Assembly (NCBI RefSeq): GCF_008014675.1
Contig: NZ_VOXD01000023.1
Span: 42,572-106,571, forward strand
Reading direction: 5' to 3'
From: Neolewinella aurantiaca
GTDB lineage: Bacteria; Bacteroidota; Bacteroidia; Chitinophagales; Saprospiraceae
Length of the DNA: 64,000 nucleotides
The notes below the pieces were generated by a model, which made no database searches, was not told the origin of the DNA, and saw nothing but the letters and a program-made list of their open reading frames with translations. The position numbers and the translations under genes are program-made. Numbering within the stretch: the stretch's first letter is position 1; each line of letters begins with the position of its first letter. This document shows positions 8,729 to 17,771 of this stretch, one piece after another.

Positions 8729-9970
8729 ATGAAAAAAGTAAGTTTATCCTCCCTCTTCTTCCTCCTTTTGCTTGCCATCAGCCTGTCCTCATGCGGTGAT
8801 GGCCAGGACGCGACAAATGGCAAATCCGCCGTTAACGACGTAGAGATCCCCGCTTTGCTCCCGCGCCCCGTCGCCCTTCAAAATGCCGTGGAATGGGACA
8901 AAACCCAGAGCAGTTACATGCAACTCAGCAGTGATCTGCGCCTGAAAGACGAATATGCCATCGAGCCCCGGATCACGCTGGCACAGATTTTTGCCAACGA
9001 AGCACGGGTGACCGGAGAACACGGGCACTACTACCCCGCCGCCCTGAAAATGGTGAATGAAGCCCTGGAAATCAACAAAGGCCTGAACCCCGATCAGGAA
9101 TTTCTGGCCCTATCGACCAAAGCAAGCGTACAGCTTTCACAGCATGACTTTAAAGATGCACTCGAAACGGCGAAGCGCGCCATCGCCCTCAACCCTTACA
9201 ACGCACAGATTTACGGTGCATTGATTGACGCAAACGTGGAACTGGGCAATTACGAAGATGCCGTTGCGGCATCCGACAAAATGGTCAAAACGCGCCCCGA
9301 CCTTCGTTCATACTCCCGGGTTTCTTACCTCCGTGAAATCCATGGTGATATTCCCGGAGCGATCAAAGCCATGCAGATGGCCGTAAATGCTGGTGCGCCA
9401 GGTTACGAATCTACCGCATGGGCCCGACTGACCCTTGGCGAACTTTACCACCGCTACGGAGAGCCGGAAAAGGCTAAAAAACAATACCAGTCTATTCTGG
9501 TAGAACGCCCAAAGTACCCATTCGCCATCGCTGCACTTGCAGAGCTGGAAATGGACAATAAGAACTACGACGAGGCCGAAAAGCTGCTCGACGAAGCAGC
9601 TGGCATCATCCCTGAGGTTGGTTACTATATCCAGCTCGCTGAACTGTACAAAGCCACCGGACGGGAGGAAGAAATGAAAACCAAGGAAGAAGAGATCTTC
9701 GAGATGCTACAGGATGATGTAGACTCCGGCCATAACATGGATCTCGAATACGCTTTCTTTTACCGTGATCACTTTGGAGATTACGACAAAGCGCTCGACT
9801 ATACTAAAAAAGAGTACGAAAAGCGCCCCGCGAATATTGACGTGAACCGAATGATGGCCAGCCTGTACCTGAAAAAAGGTATGGATTCCGAAGCCGCATC
9901 ATTTCTTGAAAAAGCCAACGCCACACAGTCCAAGCACCCTGAACTCCAGGAATTACTGGCGGCCAGATAG
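8729..9970 (+). CDS. TPR-repeat lipoprotein of the DUF4331 locus
   Basis: This 413-residue protein starts with a signal peptide and lipobox (ISLSSC, Cys22), so it is membrane-anchored. The rest is helical tetratricopeptide repeats from about residue 65 to the end, for example ALKMVNEALEIN, ALETAKRAIALNPYNAQIYG and AKKQYQSILVERPKYPFAIA. TPRs serve as protein-protein scaffolds and no catalytic domain is visible. Its place after the TonB receptor and two DUF4331 genes suggests an assembly or docking partner for them. A strong hairpin precedes it, so it may be expressed separately or be attenuated. An intrinsic terminator follows at 10007. Confidence 0.88.
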   Translation: MKKVSLSSLFFLLLLAISLSSCGDGQDATNGKSAVNDVEIPALLPRPVALQNAVEWDKTQSSYMQLSSDLRLKDEYAIEPRITLAQIFANEARVTGEHGHYYPAALKMVNEALEINKGLNPDQEFLALSTKASVQLSQHDFKDALETAKRAIALNPYNAQIYGALIDANVELGNYEDAVAASDKMVKTRPDLRSYSRVSYLREIHGDIPGAIKAMQMAVNAGAPGYESTAWARLTLGELYHRYGEPEKAKKQYQSILVERPKYPFAIAALAELEMDNKNYDEAEKLLDEAAGIIPEVGYYIQLAELYKATGREEEMKTKEEEIFEMLQDDVDSGHNMDLEYAFFYRDHFGDYDKALDYTKKEYEKRPANIDVNRMMASLYLKKGMDSEAASFLEKANATQSKHPELQELLAAR

Positions 9971-10006
9971 TTTTCCCTATATTTATTTTTAAACAACACT
10001 TTTGGA

Positions 10007-10045
10007 GCACCGGAGCAATGACTACCTCATTATCCGGTGCTTTTC
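10007..10045 (+). terminator. Intrinsic terminator of the TPR gene
   Basis: The stem GCACCGGA / TCCGGTGC is followed by TTTTCTTT. It lies 37 bp after the stop at 9970 and faces the 3' end of tmk. Confidence 0.8.
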
Positions 10046-10128
10046 TTTATCCCTGTTACAATGTAACAGATAAGCACGAGCCTCGTAACCTTTCCCCAGG
10101 CTTTGTGCACCGGGGTGCAATTGTTTGT

Positions 10129-10749
10129 CTACTGTAGTTTTTGTTCCACCACCGCCCAGATCGCATCCGAAATATCGATCGGATCGCCGCTGGCATCGAT
10201 GATGTGAATGTTCTCTCCTTCTCCAAAATGCTCAAAGGCAAGGTGAAAAGACTCCCGGACATGGGTTAGCTTTTCCCTGGTCTCAAAGAGTTCATGCTCT
10301 TCGCCTCTGGCGGCAATCCGCTGCATGCTTATTTCCGGGTCCAGGTCGAGAAATATGGTGATATCTGCGGGCAGTGTCCGCTTCGCAAGCATATTGAGAG
10401 AGGCGATCCATCCCGGATCGGCAAACTCACTCTGGTAGGCGAGCGAACTGAAATAATAGCGGCTGGCGATCACCTGATAACCTTCTTCGAGTTTCCGCAA
10501 AAGCCCTTCCTCCGGATGGTAAAGGTGTTCGATGCGGTCAGCGGCAAAAAGCGCAGCGACGGTTTTGGGGTCGGCTGCTACCTTTTTTTGAAGGATAGAA
10601 CGGAGAAATTTCCCGGTCGGCAATTCAGTTGGTTCGGCAGTAAGGTAGCAGGCAGCTCCCCCACTCTGCAACCGGTCTTTCAGCATCTCGATCTGGGTTG
10701 TCTTACCTGAGCCATCGAGGCCTTCAATTACAATAAAGAGTGGTTGCAT
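10129..10749 (-). CDS. tmk: Thymidylate kinase
   Basis: This 206-residue enzyme phosphorylates dTMP to dTDP for DNA synthesis in the cytoplasm. The P-loop GLDGSGKT is at residues 10-17. The family's DRxxHL and RYYFSSLAYQ motifs follow, and then the LID region with Arg residues (PEISMQRIAARGEEHE). Length and motif order fit bacterial thymidylate kinases. It lies downstream of the TIR-like/TPR/SDR gene on the same strand, separated by 63 bp that include an 11-G homopolymer. Co-transcription is possible but there is no functional link. Confidence 0.95.
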   Translation of the reverse strand: MQPLFIVIEGLDGSGKTTQIEMLKDRLQSGGAACYLTAEPTELPTGKFLRSILQKKVAADPKTVAALFAADRIEHLYHPEEGLLRKLEEGYQVIASRYYFSSLAYQSEFADPGWIASLNMLAKRTLPADITIFLDLDPEISMQRIAARGEEHELFETREKLTHVRESFHLAFEHFGEGENIHIIDASGDPIDISDAIWAVVEQKLQ

Positions 10750-10790
10750 CAGCTGTCCTTGTAGTATAGAAAATTCCCTGCCGGCTTAGC

Positions 10791-10801
10791 GGGGGGGGGG
10801 G
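10791..10801. repeat. Homopolymer of eleven G
   Basis: An uninterrupted G run lies between the stop of the TIR-like/TPR/SDR gene (10813) and the start of tmk (10749). On the coding strand of tmk it is a C run in the leader. Such tracts slip in replication and could change leader length. Assembly error in the run is also possible. Confidence 0.8.
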
Positions 10802-10812
10802 TATTTGCGAAA

Positions 10813-13257
10813 TTATTCCTCTTCGGCAAATCGGTTCCGGCCCGAGCGGTCGACAAGAGTAGAACTGGCCTGCTGCGTTCCCTGAATGACCATATCAAGG
10901 ATGTTGACGTGAGCTGGCTGGGTGATCATAAATTCGATAGCCCGGGCTACATCAGGGGAACGGAGAGGTTGAAAATCCTCATAGATTTTGGCCCGTTCCG
11001 CATCGCCGTCGTAGCGCACTACGGAGAACTCAGTTTCTTCCACCATCGCAGGACAAATCTGACCTACCCTGATGCCGTGTTTAACCAGATCGATACGCAT
11101 CGCCCGGGTGAGGGCATCGACGGCGTGTTTGGTGGCGCAATAAACGTTTCCGTTGGGATAGACTTCCTTGCCCGCCGTACTGCACACATTGATGATCATT
11201 CCGGAGCGGCGTTCCACCATTACCGGGCTGATGGCCCGGGTGAGGTACAGTAATCCCTTCAGGTTTACGTCGATCATCTCGTCCCAATGATCAAGTTGCC
11301 CCTCATGAATCGGGTCTACGCCCTTGGCCTTGCCGGCGTTATTGACGAGCACATCGATGTTTTGCCACGCTCCGGCAAGGCGGGCCGGCAGGCTGCTCAC
11401 AGCTTCCCGGTCGGTAACGTCAAGCGGAATCAGTAGCGTTTCCGTTTGGTGTGCGTTGAGGAGTTCTTCCCCTAGTTCTTCGAGCCGCTCGTTGCGGCGG
11501 CCGATCAGGATCAGACGAAAGCCCTCGACAGCCAGGCACCTTGCGGTGGCCCTGCCGATACCACTGGTTGCGCCCGTGATTAGAACGGTTTTGCCGGCTC
11601 CTTTAGGTGGCGCGGGCGCAGGTGCAGGGGTGGGTTCAGGAACCCGGTCCCGTTCGGCGATCATTGCTTCCAGGGAAGCGATGTTTTGTTTCAGGGCCGC
11701 GAGCGCATCTTCTTCAGCCGGGGTTGCAGCAGTAACCAGCGAAATAGCCGCAAATGCTTTGCGGTTAGCAGCCGTGTTGAATGCCGAATTGATGGCCGTA
11801 GCGGTTTTAAAAGCAATTCTCGCCCCCTCGTACTCTCCGCGCTGGTGCAACAAAACTGCGAGCTCGTACTGCGCGTAGGCGTGAGAAGGGTCGATCGCCA
11901 GGCCCTTGCGCAGCACCTTGATGGCTTTCCCCTGCCGGCCCACCGGGCCGGCGAGCAGGAGCGCGTAGCGATAGAATGCATCGGGGTTGGGCTCTTTGTC
12001 TTTTGTGGCGCGACGCAGGTAGGCTGCGGCTTCGAGGAAGTCTTCGGCGAAGTGATCCGCCAGCAGAATACCCAGGCGGTAGTTCAGGTCGGGGTAAAAG
12101 GGCTCGATGTCTGAGAGTTGCTCCCAGTTTTCGCGGGCGCTCTGGTAGTCTCCCGCACTGAGGTAAAGCTCTCCGTTGAGGTAAAGCGCATCCGGATGAT
12201 CAGGGTGTTTGGCCAGCAACGCTTCAGTTTCGCGGCGGGCAGCCGCTGCGTCTTCGGTGGAAGTGGCCAACAGGAGAGCGTAGTGGTAATGCAGCTTGTG
12301 ATGATCGGGCAGGGCGTCACGCCCTGCATTGAGCAGTTCGAGCGCTGAGGTGGCGTCACCTTCGTCGTGCATACTCCAGGCGCGCTCTATCCAGATGTTG
12401 GCCTGCTCGGCAGGCGACATCTCCTGAGCGGAAGCATCCGTTCCTTCCTGCTTTGCGGGCTCGCCGGTAATGCCGGAGGTTATTTCCGGTGCTTCAGCAT
12501 CTAAGTTGTCGGAGGTCATGGGGTAGTTGGTTTGGGGCTGATCTGTAGGTTCGGGGATGTCCGCTTCGTCATCCTCACTTTGCACCTGCGGTTGCGCCTC
12601 ATCATCCTGCCCGGCCATGCCCAGCATTTCCAGCCCGGGAATACCCGAGAGGTCCATCGGAGCTGCGTTTTCAAAGTCTTTCAATTCTTCCCACAACTTT
12701 GGTCGTTCCGCGAAGATGAAGAGCTGGTGGTAATGATCGGCTGCAAACTGAGCTTCGGTAAGGGCCCAGCCATCTTTGATCTGGCGCAGCAGTTCTTCCA
12801 TCTGAACGCTGGTTTCCCTGATTTTGCGTTTGTACTTTACGAAAGCTTCGCCTCCTCCGAGGTCGTCGTCCGGCTTACGGAGTTTGATATAGCGGTCTTC
12901 CCAGTAATTAACGTAGTACATCAGTTCCTGCTGACTGGCCAGGCTCGTCTGGGTGGAAATAACTTCGTCCTGCAGTTCATCGTAGGCATGAGAACGGATG
13001 AAGACGGGCAAAACTTCACGGTCGGAGCCAAAAATCTCCTGTCCCCTCAACATGCAGTTCGAGTTGGTCAGGAAATCACTGGAGATAAGGACCACCACCG
13101 GCCCCTCGGTATCTTTCAACAAATCGGCCAGGACCGGGCCTTCGTTGGACTTGCCGACACTTACATGGACGAAACTGACATGACTAGCCAGATCCGCCGC
13201 AATTCGGTGAGCAGTTGTCTGGTTATCGGTAACGTAAGCGAGGGTGATGGTAAGCAT
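10813..13257 (-). CDS. TIR-like / TPR / short-chain dehydrogenase fusion protein
   Basis: The ATG at 13257 gives 814 residues; a TTG at 13266 is the alternative. Residues 1-125 have a TIR-like alpha/beta pattern (TITLAYVTDNQTTAHRIA, then GPVVVLISSDFLTNSNCM and VLPVFI). The usual WCxxE catalytic Glu position is not conserved (NCMLRGQE). A helical segment and an acidic disordered linker (about 200-285) follow, then TPRs at about 285-505, a Pro/Ala linker (540-552) and a full classical SDR domain (556-814). The SDR has TGATSGIG (561-568), NNAG (639-642) and catalytic Tyr706/Lys710 in YCATK, so NAD(P)-dependent oxidoreductase activity is likely. TIR domains can sense, cleave or scaffold; here a regulatory or scaffold role is more likely. 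Two copies of the dispersed 20-bp motif lie inside the gene, encoding AQPQVQS (221-227) and the APAPAP linker. Confidence 0.85.
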   Translation of the reverse strand: MLTITLAYVTDNQTTAHRIAADLASHVSFVHVSVGKSNEGPVLADLLKDTEGPVVVLISSDFLTNSNCMLRGQEIFGSDREVLPVFIRSHAYDELQDEVISTQTSLASQQELMYYVNYWEDRYIKLRKPDDDLGGGEAFVKYKRKIRETSVQMEELLRQIKDGWALTEAQFAADHYHQLFIFAERPKLWEELKDFENAAPMDLSGIPGLEMLGMAGQDDEAQPQVQSEDDEADIPEPTDQPQTNYPMTSDNLDAEAPEITSGITGEPAKQEGTDASAQEMSPAEQANIWIERAWSMHDEGDATSALELLNAGRDALPDHHKLHYHYALLLATSTEDAAAARRETEALLAKHPDHPDALYLNGELYLSAGDYQSARENWEQLSDIEPFYPDLNYRLGILLADHFAEDFLEAAAYLRRATKDKEPNPDAFYRYALLLAGPVGRQGKAIKVLRKGLAIDPSHAYAQYELAVLLHQRGEYEGARIAFKTATAINSAFNTAANRKAFAAISLVTAATPAEEDALAALKQNIASLEAMIAERDRVPEPTPAPAPAPPKGAGKTVLITGATSGIGRATARCLAVEGFRLILIGRRNERLEELGEELLNAHQTETLLIPLDVTDREAVSSLPARLAGAWQNIDVLVNNAGKAKGVDPIHEGQLDHWDEMIDVNLKGLLYLTRAISPVMVERRSGMIINVCSTAGKEVYPNGNVYCATKHAVDALTRAMRIDLVKHGIRVGQICPAMVEETEFSVVRYDGDAERAKIYEDFQPLRSPDVARAIEFMITQPAHVNILDMVIQGTQQASSTLVDRSGRNRFAEEE
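11609..11626 (-). repeat. Dispersed 20-bp motif, copy inside the TIR/TPR/SDR gene (linker)
   Basis: GGCGCGGGCGCAGGTGCA on the plus strand. On the coding strand it encodes part of the Ala-Pro linker before the SDR domain. Confidence 0.75.
12581..12598 (+). repeat. Dispersed 20-bp motif, copy inside the TIR/TPR/SDR gene (acidic linker)
   Basis: TGCACCTGCGGTTGCGCC. On the coding strand it encodes AQPQVQ within the acidic linker, the same AxxQVQ(S) reading seen in the Ate1-like gene and oligopeptidase B. Confidence 0.75.
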
Positions 13258-13511
13258 GGGGCGCAAGATAGAATACGGGCGGGCATTATTGAAGATTTTA
13301 GGGCGACAATCGTGGCGGAACGATCAGGATTCCCCGGCAGACCACCGAGCGCTACCGGCAACCTGAATAAGGGATTTCATCAAACCGCACCGTCTCAAAG
13401 ACTATACAAGCGATGAAAAAATCACGCTATCCACCAACGTTAGCTGAGTACAGTCCGTCTACCCCATCAAAGCCCGGACTTACACCAACCTACCAATCTA
13501 AAAAATCACCA

Positions 13512-14831
13512 ATGAATCGACTATTTACCCTGGCCCTTCTGGCCTTACTCGCCATCACCCTTTCCGGTTGTATCGAAGAGACCTGTAACGAACGCCGCTC
13601 CGTCAGCAGCTTCGAACCGGTAACTACTACTTCGGGAGAATGGCGCAACAACTCAACCTTTGGTTGCTTCGCACCGCAGCCCGTTTGCAACACCTCCGGG
13701 TTCTACGTTTACGGCGATTACCTCTTCATGGTAGAGCAAAACGAAGGGCTGCACATCTATGACAATTCCGACTCCGACAACCCACGCCCGATAACCTTCA
13801 TGGACGCCCCCGGAGGCCAGGGCATAGCTGTACGGAACGACATTCTGTACATCAATCAGTACACTGACCTTGTGGCCTTCAGCCTAGACAATCCCGAAAA
13901 ACCCGAATTGGTAGGTCGTACCGAAGATGTGTTCGAGCCTTATAGTGTATTCGCTCAGGTTTTGCCGGACGGAGACTTCGTAATTGACTGGATCCCGACC
14001 GGTGAGCGCCGCACGATCGACTGCGACAACTTCAATTTCAGTCAGAATGTGTTCTGGGAAGATGACGTTGCATGGGGTGCGAACGTGGAAGCTGTTCGGG
14101 CTGACTTCAGCAATAGCGCCTTCGCTAACACCAGTACGGGTAGCCCCAGCCCGGATGTTGTCGGCCAAGGTGGTAGTCTTGCCCGCTTCACAATCAGCAA
14201 CGGAACCCTCTACGCAGTGGATGATTCCCGCCTGAAAGTTTTCGATCTCTCCGACGCCGAAAACCCGGTGTACGCAGATCAGGTAAACCTCGGCTGGGGT
14301 ATCGAGACCATCTTCCCTTACGAAGACAAACTCTTCATCGGGTCTACCACCGGAATGCATATCTACGATGCCTCCAACCCGACTGCGCCTGAGCACCTTT
14401 CCACCTTCGAGCACGTACTCAGCTGCGACCCCGTGGTTGTAGCCAATGACCTGGCCTACGTCACCCTCTGGGGCGGCCGCGACTGTGGCAGTGTTGGTGA
14501 CCAACTGGAAATCATCGACGTCAGCGACGCCCGCAACCCGCGCTCCTTGCAGATTACACCTATGAGCAGCAGCCACGGCCTCGGCGTTGCCGAGGGCAAA
14601 CTCTTCCTCTGCGCCCAGTGGGAAGGCCTCAAGGTATTCGACCTCACCGACGAGGGGCTGCTCGGAGAGCAACTCTCCGTTATAGACAACATCAACGCAC
14701 GCGACGTCATCGTCCTGCCGGCCAATAACGAACTGATCGTCCTCGGCTACGCATCCGACGGTGTACAGCAGTACGACTACACCGATCAGGGACAGCTGAC
14801 TCCGACAAGCAGAATAAACCTCTGCGATTAA
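13512..14831 (+). CDS. LVIVD-repeat beta-propeller lipoprotein
   Basis: The ATG at 13512 gives 439 residues with a lipoprotein signal (LALLALLAITLSGC, Cys20). The in-frame start at 13413 adds an unlikely 33-residue leader. The mature part consists of LVIVD-type repeats that build a beta-propeller: LHIYDNSDSDNPRPITFMD, LVAFSLDNPEKPELVG, LKVFDLSDAENPVYADQV, MHIYDASNPTAPEHLSTF, LEIIDVSDARNPRSLQI and LKVFDLTDEG. Such proteins are surface or periplasmic and probably bind proteins or glycans; no enzyme motif is seen. It is transcribed alone and ends at a strong terminator (14894). Confidence 0.88.
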   Translation: MNRLFTLALLALLAITLSGCIEETCNERRSVSSFEPVTTTSGEWRNNSTFGCFAPQPVCNTSGFYVYGDYLFMVEQNEGLHIYDNSDSDNPRPITFMDAPGGQGIAVRNDILYINQYTDLVAFSLDNPEKPELVGRTEDVFEPYSVFAQVLPDGDFVIDWIPTGERRTIDCDNFNFSQNVFWEDDVAWGANVEAVRADFSNSAFANTSTGSPSPDVVGQGGSLARFTISNGTLYAVDDSRLKVFDLSDAENPVYADQVNLGWGIETIFPYEDKLFIGSTTGMHIYDASNPTAPEHLSTFEHVLSCDPVVVANDLAYVTLWGGRDCGSVGDQLEIIDVSDARNPRSLQITPMSSSHGLGVAEGKLFLCAQWEGLKVFDLTDEGLLGEQLSVIDNINARDVIVLPANNELIVLGYASDGVQQYDYTDQGQLTPTSRINLCD

Positions 14832-14893
14832 ACTCACCCGGAGGCGAGCTTCAGTCACTTCCATGTAGTGTTTCTCTCTCCTCCCAAAACAGT

Positions 14894-14943
14894 ATTCAGC
14901 GTTCAGGCCGAGCAATAACCCGCCGCCTGAACGCTGAATGTTT
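14894..14943 (+). terminator. Perfect 15-bp stem terminator after the LVIVD gene
   Basis: ATTCAGCGTTCAGGC (14894-14908) pairs perfectly with GCCTGAACGCTGAAT (14925-14939), followed by GTTTAAC. The tail is short in U but the stem is very stable. Confidence 0.7.
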
Positions 14944-14969
14944 AACTTGCCAGTCGAACTCAATTCTGT

Positions 14970-15788
14970 ATGCGCACTCTCCTACTTATTTTCGTCCTTG
15001 GTCTGGTTTGCCCGACAGCCTCCGCACAACCTGCGGCAGAGCAGTATATCGATATCGTCCAACTTTTTAAGGGCGATCCGGTAGAAGGTACAATTCTTAC
15101 GTACGAATACAACACAAAAGTGATCATCGTAACGGAAAACGGAACGGTACGTGAGCTGCCGTGGGAAAACGTAAAGCGGGTACAGTTCAGGCAGGACCAC
15201 AGCCGAAAATCCGCCATCCGACAGAAAAGGGAGGAATATCTACCCGAAAAGGAACCGCTCAGCACGCCCTCCCGAAAGCTCAGGCACCAGATCACAAGTG
15301 CAGTCACTTTTGGCAGAGTTACCAACCCCAATCTGAATTTTGGTTTACCGTCAACTACGATCGGTGGCGGAGTTGCTTATCATCTGCTTTACGATATACC
15401 CGTTGCCACCCTAGGGTTTGGCCTGGACCTGAACCTGATGAACCACCAGCGGAGGGAGAACGTACTGGCGGCCACCCTACTTGCTGAAAGAGCACTGGGG
15501 CAAGGGCGCTTCCGCCCTCTCATCCGTATGGAGACAGGTCCCTCTTTCCCCTTCGGAGGAAGTGAAGAGGGAGGCGAAGAGATCACTTCACGATCAATCT
15601 CGATCCTCTACCATCCCGCGGTTGGCGTCGAGATCACCCCCCGCAACGGTGGTTGGGGTAAAATGACCATCGACGTGGGCTACCGGTTCCTCAACAGTAA
15701 GTTCGAACTTACCACCGCGAGCCTCGACGTGGTGGAGCGAAACGTGAACTACCGCAGGCTCACCCTTAGGGGAGGCATGCGGTTTTGA
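14970..15788 (+). CDS. Exported protein with predicted outer-membrane barrel, family unknown
   Basis: This 272-residue protein has a signal peptide (LLLIFVLGLVCPTASAQ). Next comes a short domain (about 22-75) with the pattern DIVQLFKGDPVEGTILTYE and ENVKRVQF, which is common in Bacteroidota proteins that start with a small beta domain. A charged linker follows, then alternating amphipathic beta strands from about residue 105 to the terminal GGMRF. The final Phe and the strand pattern fit an outer-membrane beta-barrel of about 8-10 strands. I do not assign a function. The sigma factor gene follows 68 bp downstream on the same strand, so co-transcription with the sigma/anti-sigma pair is possible. 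Confidence 0.75.
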   Translation: MRTLLLIFVLGLVCPTASAQPAAEQYIDIVQLFKGDPVEGTILTYEYNTKVIIVTENGTVRELPWENVKRVQFRQDHSRKSAIRQKREEYLPEKEPLSTPSRKLRHQITSAVTFGRVTNPNLNFGLPSTTIGGGVAYHLLYDIPVATLGFGLDLNLMNHQRRENVLAATLLAERALGQGRFRPLIRMETGPSFPFGGSEEGGEEITSRSISILYHPAVGVEITPRNGGWGKMTIDVGYRFLNSKFELTTASLDVVERNVNYRRLTLRGGMRF

Positions 15789-15856
15789 CCTCGTAACGCT
15801 GGCACTGGCCAGCAATTTCATTAGCTCACTCCGAAGTCTACAATAACCATTCCGAT

Positions 15857-16408
15857 TTGCTTTTCCCCGACGAAAAATCACTGGTAACAGCCTGTCTGGC
15901 CGGAGACCGCAGGGCCCAGGAGGCTTTTTACCGGCGGTTCGCGCCGGCAGCCCTGGTCGTTTGCCGCCGGTACGCAAACGGCCGGGACGAAGCAATGGAA
16001 CTTCTCAACGGAGGGATGATGAAGGTCTTTCAGAAACTCGACAAATTCCGTTGGGAAGGAAGCCTCGAAGGCTGGGTGAAGCGCCTTGTATTCCGAAGCA
16101 CCATCGATCAGTTCCGGGCGGGCAAACAACGGCCAACGTTGGAGATTGCTGACTGGGACACCCCTTCGGAGGCCACCGTCACTCAGTCGCTCTACGCCGA
16201 GGACCTCTGCCGGATCATTGATCTCCTGCCTGAAACGAGCAAAGAAGTTTTCTGGCTCTTTGCCGTAGAGGGCTATAACCATGCCGAGATCGCCAACCAA
16301 CTAAATTTCAGTGAAGGCAATAGCCGCTGGCACCTGAACAAAGCACGACAAATTTTGCGCAAGAAACTGCAATCTCAATCATTTAAACCCAACCGCTATG
16401 CAGGCTAA
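15857..16408 (+). CDS. ECF-type RNA polymerase sigma-70 factor
   Basis: This 183-residue alternative sigma factor has region 2 at about 5-85 (AQEAFYRRFAPAALVVCRRYANGRDEAMELLNGGMMKVF, with the DEA motif) and region 4 at about 115-175 (LPETSKEVFWLFAVEGYNHAEIANQL, then the helix-turn-helix SEGNSRWHLNKARQIL). It should direct RNA polymerase to a stress or envelope regulon. The start is the TTG at 15857; I see no in-frame ATG that keeps region 2. The next gene starts inside its last codons (11-bp overlap), which indicates translational coupling and identifies the next gene as the probable cognate anti-sigma factor. Confidence 0.92.
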   Translation: MLFPDEKSLVTACLAGDRRAQEAFYRRFAPAALVVCRRYANGRDEAMELLNGGMMKVFQKLDKFRWEGSLEGWVKRLVFRSTIDQFRAGKQRPTLEIADWDTPSEATVTQSLYAEDLCRIIDLLPETSKEVFWLFAVEGYNHAEIANQLNFSEGNSRWHLNKARQILRKKLQSQSFKPNRYAG

Positions 16409-17723
16409 AAAGGAACAGCAATGGACCGACGACGCCGCCTTCTGGGATGAAGCGTGGGCGGACATGAACGGACGGCTCGACGCCGCGCCGCCCTCACGCG
16501 AACGCAGCTTCGTCTGGTGGCCCTTCTTCCTCGTCTTTTCTGCAGCAATTGCGCTTGCGGTTTACTTGGCGGCCTTCCCTAGCGATGATCAGGATCAGCC
16601 GCTTAGCCCCACAACCAACACAGGGCCGGAGGTTGTGAATACCGATGGAGAAAATACCGTCGCAACAAAGCCCCTCAAGAAAACAATCGTCCGCAATGAG
16701 GAATTGAAGGAAAGAAGTTCAGAGGCAAGTATGAAGCCAGGTGAAAGCCAGGCCCTTGCCAGTTCGTCTTCGCCGGATCGCCCGGTCTTTTCAGCGCCTG
16801 AGCCCGCTGCGGCTTCCGCCCCGTCTTCGCCGGATGTTCTCCCTCAGCCAGGCCAGCCGGAAACCTTAAGGCTCCCTGCCACACGGGTAGCCTCCACCAC
16901 CGAAACTGCGAACGGCGACAAGCCCGCACCACCGAATAGCAATGACGTGCAGGAGCAACGCAAGCCCATCGCGGCAAGCCCCGCTCTCCCTTCATCCGGG
17001 ATGGTAGTGGAGCCAACCAAACAGGATCAAAAAGCATTGCTGCCCTTCAAAAGCGAACCGCATCGTTACCGTAATCCGCTGACATTTGCCATCGCCGGCA
17101 CCACTGGTCTGAACCCAGTACCACCTGGTATTTCATTAGGGTTTGGTTACCGCATTAAGAACGGCGGAAGGGTTTCTTTTCCCCTCTCCGTACGGTACCG
17201 TTTCGATGAGATTGAGGTTAAGGACTCCCCCCTCAATGCACTTCTTGAGAGTGATTTATCGGTAGGAAGCCCGGTGAACGGAAGTTCTGATTTATTGCTG
17301 ATTCCAGAGACGATCAGTTCGCATGCGCTGGAAATCAGCGCCGGAGCCGCCTGGGAGGCCACCCCACGCCTGCGATTCGTTTCTGGTCTTGCAGCGGCTT
17401 ACCACATGGAGAGCTTTATCAACTTCGCGGGAAATACCAATTCATCCTTCAACGGCCAGTTGGTCTCGTTCGAAAATTATGATGTTTACAGCCTGAATTC
17501 ATCCCGCAGTGCTGACCTGTTGGAATCCCTGACGCAAGACGGCGTAGCACCCGATTTCAGCCGGTGGGCCTTTCGGGCCCACCTTGGCGTAGCTTACGAC
17601 CTTACGCCCCGGTTCGGGGCGCAACTGAAGCTGACCCGGCTGATCGCACAACCCGACCGTACAGGAATCATTCAACTGCAGAACAACCAGCTTGAATTCG
17701 GGGTGAGCTACCGGTTCAGGTAG
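16398..17723 (+). CDS. Anti-sigma-like transmembrane protein with C-terminal barrel domain
   Basis: This 441-residue protein has three parts. Residues 1-38 are a short cytoplasmic segment (TDDAAFWDEAWADMNGRL) resembling the N-terminal helix of Bacteroidota anti-sigma factors. Residues 39-60 are one membrane helix (VWWPFFLVFSAAIALAVYLA). Residues 61-205 are a long Pro/Ser/Ala-rich linker. Residues 215-441 have the amphipathic strand pattern of an outer-membrane barrel, ending FGVSYRFR. The gene overlaps the sigma gene by 11 bp. The chain could bridge both membranes and tie barrel state to sigma release. Barrel insertion of such a protein is inference; the C-terminal part could also be a soluble beta domain. 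Confidence 0.8.
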   Translation: MQAKKEQQWTDDAAFWDEAWADMNGRLDAAPPSRERSFVWWPFFLVFSAAIALAVYLAAFPSDDQDQPLSPTTNTGPEVVNTDGENTVATKPLKKTIVRNEELKERSSEASMKPGESQALASSSSPDRPVFSAPEPAAASAPSSPDVLPQPGQPETLRLPATRVASTTETANGDKPAPPNSNDVQEQRKPIAASPALPSSGMVVEPTKQDQKALLPFKSEPHRYRNPLTFAIAGTTGLNPVPPGISLGFGYRIKNGGRVSFPLSVRYRFDEIEVKDSPLNALLESDLSVGSPVNGSSDLLLIPETISSHALEISAGAAWEATPRLRFVSGLAAAYHMESFINFAGNTNSSFNGQLVSFENYDVYSLNSSRSADLLESLTQDGVAPDFSRWAFRAHLGVAYDLTPRFGAQLKLTRLIAQPDRTGIIQLQNNQLEFGVSYRFR

Positions 17724-17771
17724 TCAGGTAAACCGGTTTACCGGCACTGAGCCAAGCCGTTCAACCACCCC

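Noticed and set aside
12532..13416. Open frame of 294 codons on the plus strand
   Set aside because: Antisense to the TIR/TPR/SDR gene and without recognisable domains.
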